Assembly: GCA_020853075.1 (NCBI GenBank)
Contig: JADYZS010000315.1
Span: forward strand, 1-6,041
Direction of reading: 5' to 3'
Length of the DNA stretch: 6,041 bases
Origin: Anaerolineae bacterium
GTDB taxonomy: Bacteria > Chloroflexota > Anaerolineae > JADYZS01
This document shows positions 1-5,393 of this stretch, piece after piece; position 1 is the first letter of the stretch, and the number at the start of each line of letters is the position of its first letter. The position numbers and the translations under genes were made by a program. Below the pieces are notes generated by a model. It had not been told where the DNA came from, ran no database searches, and was given only the letters and a program-made list of their open reading frames with translations.

Positions 1-606
1 ACCGGGTTGGGCGGCTACGTATCCAACTCCAACGTCTTCCGCGTGGATGGACAATTGCAGGCGACCCTCACCGTGCGTATCCCGGTTAAGGATTACGAGA
101 ACGCGCTGGCGCAGTTCAAGGGCCTGGCGGTGCGGGTGCAGCGGGAGTCGACCGGAACCGAGGACGTGACGATGGAGTACACCGATCTGACCGCGCGCCT
201 CAAGAACCTGGAACTGACCGAGAAAGAACTGCAAGAACTCCTGACCGAAGTGCGGGAGAAGACGGGCAAGGCTGAGGATGTGCTGGCCGTCTATAACCGC
301 CTGACGGAGATTCGCGGCCAGATTGAGCAGATCAAAGGGCGGATGCAATACCTGAAGAACCTGGTGGACCAGACGACCATCAGCCTCACCCTCATCCCCG
401 ACGTCTTGGCGAAGCCGGTGGTAGAGCCAGGCTGGCGGCCCCTGGAGACGCTGCGCAACGCCCTGGCCGCGCTGGTTGTTGTGCTTCGGGGTCTGGTGGA
501 TCTGTTGATCTACATCCTCGTCTTCGCTCTGCTTCTGATCCCGTTGGTGGTGCTGATCGTGCTGATCCGTGCCTGGCAGCGGCGGCGCAAGCGGGCGCAG
601 GCGTAG
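1..606 (+). CDS. DUF4349 domain protein, C-terminal part (5' end outside window)
   Basis: The reading frame is open from base 1 and stops at TAG 604-606, giving 201 visible residues; the true start lies upstream. The TTG at 7-9 is an internal codon, not a start. The visible part matches the DUF4349 pattern: a GGYV strand followed by a strand with RIPVKDYENAL, then an EDVTMEYTDL motif (about bases 160-190). Next comes a long charged helix, probably coiled coil (about bases 180-360, rich in E/K/L, with a RLTEIRGQIEQI segment), and a short TTISLTLIP strand. A hydrophobic stretch at about bases 475-570 forms a C-terminal membrane anchor, ending in a basic RRRKRAQA tail that should lie in the cytoplasm. 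In this family the N-terminal part is normally a lipoprotein or signal-peptide region facing outward; that part is not visible here. The biochemical role is unknown. The gene converges on the minus-strand gene at 729-3149. Confidence 0.85.
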   Translation, partial: TGLGGYVSNSNVFRVDGQLQATLTVRIPVKDYENALAQFKGLAVRVQRESTGTEDVTMEYTDLTARLKNLELTEKELQELLTEVREKTGKAEDVLAVYNRLTEIRGQIEQIKGRMQYLKNLVDQTTISLTLIPDVLAKPVVEPGWRPLETLRNALAALVVVLRGLVDLLIYILVFALLLIPLVVLIVLIRAWQRRRKRAQA

Positions 607-626
607 AAGGGTGTGAGCAGAAGTGG

Positions 627-659
627 CGAGGCCCCGGGTAACCGGGGCCTCGGTGTTTT
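627..659 (+). terminator. Intrinsic terminator of the DUF4349 gene
   Basis: A perfect 11-bp GC-rich stem (CGAGGCCCCGG at 627-637 and CCGGGGCCTCG at 642-652) closes a GTAA loop and is followed by GTGTTTT. It begins 20 bases after the plus-strand stop codon. On the minus strand the hairpin lacks a T tract, so it serves mainly the plus-strand gene, though it could also block transcription arriving from the convergent gene. Confidence 0.82.
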
Positions 660-670
660 GGGCGATTTAC

Positions 671-725
671 CCCTTCTACCTCTCTCCAAACCGGGGAGAG
701 GAGGGGGCCGGGGGGAGAAGAGAGG
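671..725. repeat. Pyrimidine/purine inverted repeat in the convergent spacer
   Basis: The left side is almost all pyrimidine and the right side almost all purine. Several pairings are possible: CTCTCC 682-687 with GGAGAG 695-700 (7-base loop), CCTCTCT 679-685 with AGAGAGG 719-725, or CTTCT 673-677 with AGAAG 716-720. The 719-725 arm is followed by TTTT at 726-729, so it could act as a second plus-strand terminator. Elements of this CCTCTCC...GGAGAGG look are common as dispersed intergenic repeats in GC-rich bacteria; membership of a repeat family here is inference from a single copy. Confidence 0.5.
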
Positions 726-728
726 TTT

Positions 729-3149
729 TCACGCGCTCGGCTGGTGCTCACCCTTGAGCCGGTCGTATTCGCCGAACCAGCCCAGAAGTTCCGACTGGCG
801 CTCTCTGGCCCGGCGTTCATCCTCCAGGCGGCGATAAGCCTCAATGCGACGAAAGATCTCGTTCTGCACCGCGCGGGGGTTAGAGACGAAACGAAAGTTG
901 AAGGAGCCGGTCTCCGCCGCCGTCTGGATGACGACATCGCCGTAGTTGAGGAGGTAAGCCAGAGGGCCGGGGATATTCAGGCTGACATTTTGCACCACGG
1001 CTAGGCTGGCCTCGCGTTTGTTCTCGGCAAAGAAAAGCGGCTTCTTTTCAATGTCAATGATGCGCTCCGGCGTGACGACGTAAACGTCGTTCTCCCAGTC
1101 GGCGTAGTTCCACCAGAGCCAGGCCGCGAAGACCAGGAATAGCAGGAGAAACACCAGAAAAACGGGCGCGCGCACTTCTGCCGCCACGAAGGGACCCAAA
1201 CCGGCCAGCGCGGCCAACGATCCTGCCAGGCTCATAGCGGTCAGCAGCAGCGGGCGGATAATGCGGATGAGGAGGTTCATCCAATGCTTGCGCCAGGTCA
1301 CCCGCCCGCCCTCGGCCCAATGCAGGCGCGGCCAGAAGCGCAACCGTTCCCGCCACGGTCTTTTCGTGGGAGTGGAAACGGGAGGCAGCATATCCGGCAG
1401 GACCCGCGCTGGCGCGTCTGGTTCCAGACCGAAGGCAAGATTATGTTCCAGCCCCCGGCGGATCGTTCCCCTGGAGACGGCGCGGGCGCTGGCCCGCGCG
1501 CGCGCCACCTGTTCAAAGATGATCTCCTGCACCTGCTCCGGCTCGGCCAGATGGTCAAAGGTGATCTTGCCCACCGTCGCCGCGGTCTGGATAACCAGAG
1601 TGCCAAAACCGAGGATGTTGCCGAGCAACCCGCGTGCGATGTTCATGTCCTGCACTTTATCCAGCGGCGCGTCGCGACGCATCTCCGAGAGGAGCAGCAC
1701 CCGTTCAAAATGGGTGATGCGGCGGTTGGAGACGGCGAAATAGTCGTTGGCCCAGTCTATCACGACCCAGGCCACGGCCAGGAGCGCGCATCCCGTCACG
1801 ACCAGTAGAAGTTCATCCAGCCAGAGGGGGGCGCGCCAGCCCAGGGCCAGCCCCCAGGCTATGACCAGCGCGTAGAGCAATACTACGGGAACGAGCATCC
1901 GTTGTAACAAGAAGAACCAGTGGCGGCGCGCCCAGAAAAGGATGAGTTCCCCCGGTTCCTGCCAACGGAAGCGCCTGTGGCGTGAGCGCTCCTGGATATC
2001 GGCGCGGACTTTGAGGCGAGGGCGGAGGTCGGGATGATCGGCCAGGCAAAGTTGGAGGTCCAGACGGTGCAGCGAGAGCCAGTCGGTGGGAGTGAGGGCT
2101 TCCACACTGGCATCGCGCGTGTCGCCCAGGAAGAGCGAGGTCTGGCCGAAGGAATCGCCCGCGCGAAAATAGGTATGGGGGCGACCGCGGCCCTGGTCAT
2201 CTACCAGCCGCGCAATCGCCTCGCCTTTGTCCAGGATGAAGAACTGGGCCCCGGGTTCGCCCTGGAGCGTCACCATGCGCCTGGCCGGATAGTGATGCCA
2301 GCCGGCATAGCCCGCGAGAATCGCCAACTGCCGGTCAGACAACGCGGAGAAGAGCGGCACGGCGCGCAGCCGCCCCACGATGTCGGGATGGCGCAGGTCG
2401 CCCCGGACGTCGGGATAGACCCGCAAGAGCCAGCGCAGGTTGGCATCGTCCAAGCGCAAGAGGGAGAGATCGGAACGCGCCCGCGCTCGGGCAGGGGACG
2501 TCTCGCCCAAGATGGCACCCGCGCCGAGGAAGTTGCCTGCTGTCAGGGTCTCTCGCCATGCCCTATCTCCCTCTCTGTATTCCACCTCTGCCTGGCCTGT
2601 GTCTATGAGATAGAGAGCGCGGCTGAGTTCCTCAGGGGCGACAATGCGTTCGCCCGCGTGGAGATTTATGGGGTGCACCAGGTCGGCCAGGCGCAAGATC
2701 GCCTCGTCGGGGAGAGAGGCGAAGCAGGGAAAGGCGCGCAGGCGGCCGGCGATGCGGGCGGGGATCAGTTCGGCGCGCAGGCCGGGCCGGCGACCCAGAA
2801 GCCAGGATAGGGTCTGCGGGTAGATGGCGAAGAGGCGAACGTCGGAGCGGGTCGTAGCCGTGGTTGGCTGCACCGTGCCGCGCAGGATGGCGGTGCGGCC
2901 CAGGGCCTGGCCGGGGCCGGCGTCGCGCCGGATGACCTGGCGGCCATCGGCATCAAGTCCGATCTGTTCCACCTCTCCTGACTCTACAATCAGGAGCGCG
3001 CGCCCCGGTTCACCCTGGGGAAAGATGACCATGCCTGCGGGGTAGGTCTCCTCTTGCACCTCGCCCGCCAGGTGGCCGAGTTCGTCGGGCGCAAGGTCGC
3101 GGAAGAGGGGGAAGGTCGCCAGGCGTGCGGCGATCTCGTCGGGGGTCAT
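729..3149 (-). CDS. Membrane protein with three cNMP-binding-like domains and two bacterial PH domains
   Basis: The product is 806 residues from ATG 3149-3147 to TGA 731-729. Three tandem cyclic-nucleotide-binding folds occupy about residues 12-128, 138-250 and 262-375; each begins with an F/PLF-type helix (FPLFRDL, FPCFASL, VPLFSAL) and contains a glycine-rich barrel. Then come two hydrophobic segments (about 417-436 and 444-465) and a bPH/DUF304-type domain (about 466-550; NRRITHFE, PLDKVQDM, GFGTLVIQTA). After a proline/arginine-rich linker the module repeats: membrane segments at about 628-652 and 660-681, and a second PH-like domain at about 682-772 (PERIIDIE, VVQNVSLN, GDVVIQTA). A charged helical tail ends the protein. 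The cNBD and PH parts should be cytoplasmic. The phosphate-binding cassettes are degenerate: the FGE glutamate is Arg, Ala and Gln in domains 1, 2 and 3, and only domain 3 keeps an Arg (TRDASV, R345), so nucleotide binding is doubtful. An upstream ATG at 3197-3195 would add 16 residues, but it lies inside a palindromic repeat and has no Shine-Dalgarno. The architecture is clear; the function is unknown, perhaps sensing or scaffolding at the membrane. Confidence 0.9.
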   Translation of the reverse strand: MTPDEIAARLATFPLFRDLAPDELGHLAGEVQEETYPAGMVIFPQGEPGRALLIVESGEVEQIGLDADGRQVIRRDAGPGQALGRTAILRGTVQPTTATTRSDVRLFAIYPQTLSWLLGRRPGLRAELIPARIAGRLRAFPCFASLPDEAILRLADLVHPINLHAGERIVAPEELSRALYLIDTGQAEVEYREGDRAWRETLTAGNFLGAGAILGETSPARARARSDLSLLRLDDANLRWLLRVYPDVRGDLRHPDIVGRLRAVPLFSALSDRQLAILAGYAGWHHYPARRMVTLQGEPGAQFFILDKGEAIARLVDDQGRGRPHTYFRAGDSFGQTSLFLGDTRDASVEALTPTDWLSLHRLDLQLCLADHPDLRPRLKVRADIQERSRHRRFRWQEPGELILFWARRHWFFLLQRMLVPVVLLYALVIAWGLALGWRAPLWLDELLLVVTGCALLAVAWVVIDWANDYFAVSNRRITHFERVLLLSEMRRDAPLDKVQDMNIARGLLGNILGFGTLVIQTAATVGKITFDHLAEPEQVQEIIFEQVARARASARAVSRGTIRRGLEHNLAFGLEPDAPARVLPDMLPPVSTPTKRPWRERLRFWPRLHWAEGGRVTWRKHWMNLLIRIIRPLLLTAMSLAGSLAALAGLGPFVAAEVRAPVFLVFLLLFLVFAAWLWWNYADWENDVYVVTPERIIDIEKKPLFFAENKREASLAVVQNVSLNIPGPLAYLLNYGDVVIQTAAETGSFNFRFVSNPRAVQNEIFRRIEAYRRLEDERRARERQSELLGWFGEYDRLKGEHQPSA

Positions 3150-3152
3150 GTT

Positions 3153-3158
3153 CCTCTC
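3153..3158 (-). promoter_or_regulatory. Ribosome binding site deciding the start of the cNMP/PH gene
   Basis: Read on the minus strand, GAGAGG stands three bases before the ATG at 3149-3147. The spacing is short, but it is a better signal than anything before the upstream in-frame ATG at 3197, which is preceded by TTTCTAACCG. The product then begins MTPDEIAARL, directly at the first helix of the first cNMP-binding fold. Confidence 0.55.
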
Positions 3159-3192
3159 AGTCGCCAGCGCGGGGGCTCTAGGAAAAGCCTCA

Positions 3193-3282
3193 GCCATCGG
3201 TTAGAAACCGACGGCCAATGGGTTGGGAAACCCGCAAAGCGGGTTTTATGTAAATACCAGCCGTCGGATTTCATCCGATGGC
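3193..3282. repeat. REPIN-like inverted doublet of 23-base palindromes
   Basis: Two related 23-base imperfect palindromes lie in opposite orientation. The left one (3193-3215) has arms GCCATCGGTT and AACCGACGGC around AGA. The right one (3260-3282) has arms GCCGTCGGAT and ATCCGATGGC around TTC. Read on the minus strand, the left copy becomes GCCGTCGGTT-TCT-AACCGATGGC. It matches the right copy except in the inner bases, and both then share the same G-T wobble at the fourth pair. Two inverted REP-type palindromes about 45 bases apart, with another hairpin between them, is the layout of REPIN/BIME elements that are mobilised by REP-associated transposases in other bacteria. No transposase is present in the window. 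Confidence 0.7.
3228..3247. terminator. Hairpin with short T run between the doublet arms
   Basis: A perfect 8-bp stem, AAACCCGC 3228-3235 and GCGGGTTT 3239-3246, encloses AAA. The plus strand has TTTT at 3244-3247 and the minus strand ends the stem in TTT, so the shape resembles a small bidirectional terminator. It could attenuate read-through from uvrC into the cNMP/PH gene. An alternative pairing, GGGTT 3220-3224 with AACCC 3229-3233, would exclude it. It may equally be just the core of the repeat element. Confidence 0.4.
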
Positions 3283-3297
3283 GGTCTGTTCCTAAGG

Positions 3298-3325
3298 GTA
3301 GAGACGCAGCATACTGCGTCTCTAC
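3298..3325. repeat. 28-bp palindrome with perfect 12-bp arms after uvrC
   Basis: GTAGAGACGCAG (3298-3309) and CTGCGTCTCTAC (3314-3325) are exact reverse complements around CATA. The palindrome starts 19 bases past the uvrC stop codon. There is no T run on either side, so it is a poor intrinsic terminator, though a stem this stable could protect the 3' end of the uvrC mRNA. Palindromes of the GTAGAGACG...CGTCTCTAC type occur as dispersed repeats in Chloroflexi and Cyanobacteria; that link is from general knowledge, and only one copy is visible here. Confidence 0.75.
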
Positions 3326-3344
3326 ATGAACTTCTCAGACAGCC

Positions 3345-5210
3345 TTAAAGTTGGGCCTTCAGATGTTCTGCCGCCGTCCGCGTCATACCCGGCACACGGG
3401 CCAACTCCTCCACCGGCGCCTCGCGGATTGCCTCAAGGGAGCCGAACTGGCGCAGCAGCGCGCGGCGGCGCACCGGCCCGATACCCGCGATCTCTTCCAG
3501 CATGGATGCTCTGGCCGCTCGGGCGCGGCGGTTGCGATGATAGGTCAGAGCGAAGCGGTGCGCCTCGTCGCGGACGCGCTGCACCAGGTAGAGGCCCTGG
3601 CTGGTGCGGGGAAGGAAGATGGGCTCCGGCTTGCCCGGCAGGAACAACTCCTCCCGCTCCTTCGCCAGCGCCACCACCGGCACGGCGTCCAGCAACTCGT
3701 ATTCCTGCAATACCTCTACCGCCACGCCCAGTTGCCCTTTGCCGCCGTCCACCATCAGGAGGTCGGGCAGTACCTTCCAGGCTTTGGCGCTCTCCCGTTG
3801 GCCGCCGGGCTTCTCGGCATCGGGGTGCTCCTCCACCGCACGGCGGAAGCGGCGGCGCAGCACCTCTTTCATGCTGGCGTAGTCGTCCGGCCCCTGCACC
3901 GTCTTCACCTGGAAGCGGCGGTAGTCGCTCTTGCGGGGCACGCCCTGGGCGAAGACAACCATGCTCGCCACAGGCTCCGTCCCCTGGGTATTGGAGATGT
4001 CAAAGCACTCAATGCGCGCCGGCGGGCGGTTCAACCCCAACGCCTCCTGCAACTCGGCCAATGCCTGCAACTGGCGGTTGGTGTCGGCCTGCCACTGGCT
4101 GCGCAGGGCGTTTAGCGTCTCCGTGGCGTTCTCTTCGGCCATCTTCACCAGGCCCTGGGCGTTGTCGTTTTGCGGCACGCGCAGCACCACGTTCGCACCT
4201 CGCTTGGAGCCGAGCCACGCTTCAATGATGCGCACCTCATCCACGTCGTGGGGCAGCAGGATTTCCGGCGGGACGTAAGCCGCGTCGTTGTAGAATTGCT
4301 TGAGGAATGACGCCATCACCTCCTGGTTCTCCTCGCCCTCTGTCCCTTCCAATACGAAGGTCTCGCGCCCGATCATCTTGCCGTAGCGCACGAAGAAGAC
4401 CTGCACGCAGGTATCGCCGTCGGCACGGGCGAAGGCGATGACGTCCTGATTCGCCAGCGCGGGCGAGACGACTGCCTGCCGCTCTACCAGCCCACGCGCC
4501 GTGCGGATCTGGTCGCGATAGCGGGCGGCCCGCTCAAATTGCAGCAACTCTGCCGCGGCCGCCATCTTGGCTTCCAGTTCTTGCAGCACTGCTTCGGTCT
4601 GTCCTTCCAGGAAACTGCCAAGTCCGGCGATGATCTCGCGGTATTCCTCCTGGGAGACGGCCCCGATACAGGGCCCGGCGCAGCGGCCGATGTGGAAGTA
4701 GAGGCAGGGACGCGGGTCTTTCCCGGTGATCTCGCGGTCGCAGGTGAGGTAAGGGAAGATGCGGCGCAGCACGTCTAGCGTCTGCTGCACGGCCCAGGCC
4801 GAGGTGAAAGGGCCATAGTAGCGCGCGCCGTCCTGCTCCATGCGCCGGGTGATGGTGATCTTGGGATAGGCATCCTGCCAGTGGATTTTGATGTAGGGGT
4901 AGGTCTTGTCGTCCTTCAGGCGAACGTTGTAGCGCGGCTTGTGCCGCTTGATGAGGTTGTTCTCCAGGATGAGGGCTTCCAGTTCGCTGGGCGCGACGAT
5001 CCAATCCAGATCGGTGATCTGCATGACCAGATGGCCCGTCTTGGGCGAGACGCCCGCGGTGGCCTGGAAGTAGGAGCGGACGCGAGCGCGCAGGTTAACC
5101 GCCTTGCCCACGTAGATGATGCGTCCCTCGGCGTCTTTCATCAGGTAGCAACCGGGCTTCGCGGGCAGGGTCTTCAGTTTGGCCTTCAGCGTCTCCGCCA
5201 CCTGCATCAT
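3345..5210 (-). CDS. uvrC: UvrABC excision nuclease subunit C
   Basis: The 621-residue product has the usual UvrC length and every domain. UvrC makes both incisions around a DNA lesion after UvrA/UvrB recognition. The N-terminal GIY-YIG nuclease (about 18-95; GCY 20-22, IIYVGKAVNLRARV 31-44, catalytic Glu E83 in LILENNLIK) makes the 3' cut. Four cysteines, C157, C169, C177 and C181, match the conserved cluster reported to hold a 4Fe-4S centre in UvrC. A UVR motif that binds UvrB spans about 203-238. The RNase H-like nuclease that makes the 5' cut keeps its triad: D404 (CFDISNTQG), D488 (MVDGGKGQL) and H551 (RDEAHRFAL). Two helix-hairpin-helix motifs close the protein (about 571-621). Residues 461-478 form a polar stretch, likely a small loop insertion. 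The start is ATG 5210-5208, followed at once by a second ATG; no good Shine-Dalgarno precedes it, consistent with a leaderless message (see the promoter entry). Nothing is missing, so it should be active. Confidence 0.97.
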   Translation of the reverse strand: MMQVAETLKAKLKTLPAKPGCYLMKDAEGRIIYVGKAVNLRARVRSYFQATAGVSPKTGHLVMQITDLDWIVAPSELEALILENNLIKRHKPRYNVRLKDDKTYPYIKIHWQDAYPKITITRRMEQDGARYYGPFTSAWAVQQTLDVLRRIFPYLTCDREITGKDPRPCLYFHIGRCAGPCIGAVSQEEYREIIAGLGSFLEGQTEAVLQELEAKMAAAAELLQFERAARYRDQIRTARGLVERQAVVSPALANQDVIAFARADGDTCVQVFFVRYGKMIGRETFVLEGTEGEENQEVMASFLKQFYNDAAYVPPEILLPHDVDEVRIIEAWLGSKRGANVVLRVPQNDNAQGLVKMAEENATETLNALRSQWQADTNRQLQALAELQEALGLNRPPARIECFDISNTQGTEPVASMVVFAQGVPRKSDYRRFQVKTVQGPDDYASMKEVLRRRFRRAVEEHPDAEKPGGQRESAKAWKVLPDLLMVDGGKGQLGVAVEVLQEYELLDAVPVVALAKEREELFLPGKPEPIFLPRTSQGLYLVQRVRDEAHRFALTYHRNRRARAARASMLEEIAGIGPVRRRALLRQFGSLEAIREAPVEELARVPGMTRTAAEHLKAQL

Positions 5211-5216
5211 GCGCTC

Positions 5217-5245
5217 ATTCTAGCACAGATGCGCGGCGCGGTCAA
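5217..5245 (-). promoter_or_regulatory. Sigma-70-type promoter of uvrC, predicted leaderless
   Basis: On the minus strand, -35 TTGACC (5245-5240) and -10 TAGAAT (5222-5217) are separated by exactly 17 bases. Both differ from consensus at one position. Only six bases (GAGCGC) separate the -10 box from the ATG at 5210, so the expected transcription start falls on, or within a base or two of, the A of the start codon. No LexA-like operator was seen here. Confidence 0.72.
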
Positions 5246-5259
5246 CGGCTCCAACGCGC

Positions 5260-5288
5260 TTGACTTCCCCATTCTTCTATGATAAATT
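5260..5288 (+). promoter_or_regulatory. Promoter of the secreted repeat protein gene
   Basis: TTGACT (5260-5265) is followed after 17 bases by TAAATT (5283-5288), and a TG at 5280-5281 one base before the hexamer forms an extended -10. The expected start is near 5295, giving a leader of about 99 bases. The -35 box lies only 14 bases from that of the divergent uvrC promoter, so the two polymerases would compete or share regulators. Confidence 0.5.
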
Positions 5289-5337
5289 CGCTGCATCCCG
5301 TTTTACCGACAAAGGCCCGCATCCGGTTACACATCGT

Positions 5338-5367
5338 AAGGGACGGCACAGGAACTGGCCGTCCCTT
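5338..5367 (+). other. Long hairpin in the leader of the secreted protein gene
   Basis: AAGGGACGGC (5338-5347) pairs perfectly with GCCGTCCCTT (5358-5367). Inside, CAG 5349-5351 pairs with CTG 5355-5357 around GAA, leaving A5348 bulged, so 13 pairs form in total. It lies 26 bases before the start codon and is followed by TTGCGC, with no T run, so a terminator role is unlikely. It may be a mobile palindromic repeat, an mRNA-stabilising stem or a regulator-binding structure; nothing matches a riboswitch I know. Confidence 0.55.
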
Positions 5368-5393
5368 GCGCTTCAGCGAAAGGGGAGAGTCAG

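Noticed and set aside
2034..2810. 258-codon plus-strand frame opposite the cNMP/PH gene
   Set aside because: It is antisense to well-defined cNMP-binding folds and shows no recognisable domain of its own.
3161..3173. TCGCCAGCGCGGG at 3161 also occurs at about 4452 inside uvrC
   Set aside because: A 13-base GC-rich match with no extension on either side is likely chance.
3251..3259. Extended -10-like TGGTATTTA on the minus strand, a possible promoter of the cNMP/PH gene
   Set aside because: The hexamer 17 bases upstream (ATCGGA) is not a -35 and the site lies between repeat arms; too weak to list, though some promoter in this spacer remains possible.
3193..3325. Cluster of short palindromes considered as a CRISPR array
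   Set aside because: The palindromes are of two unrelated families and are not direct repeats with regular spacers; no cas genes are nearby.
3326..4228. 300-codon plus-strand frame opposite uvrC
   Set aside because: Its Pro/Arg/Ser-rich low-complexity product lies wholly antisense to a complete uvrC with all catalytic residues.
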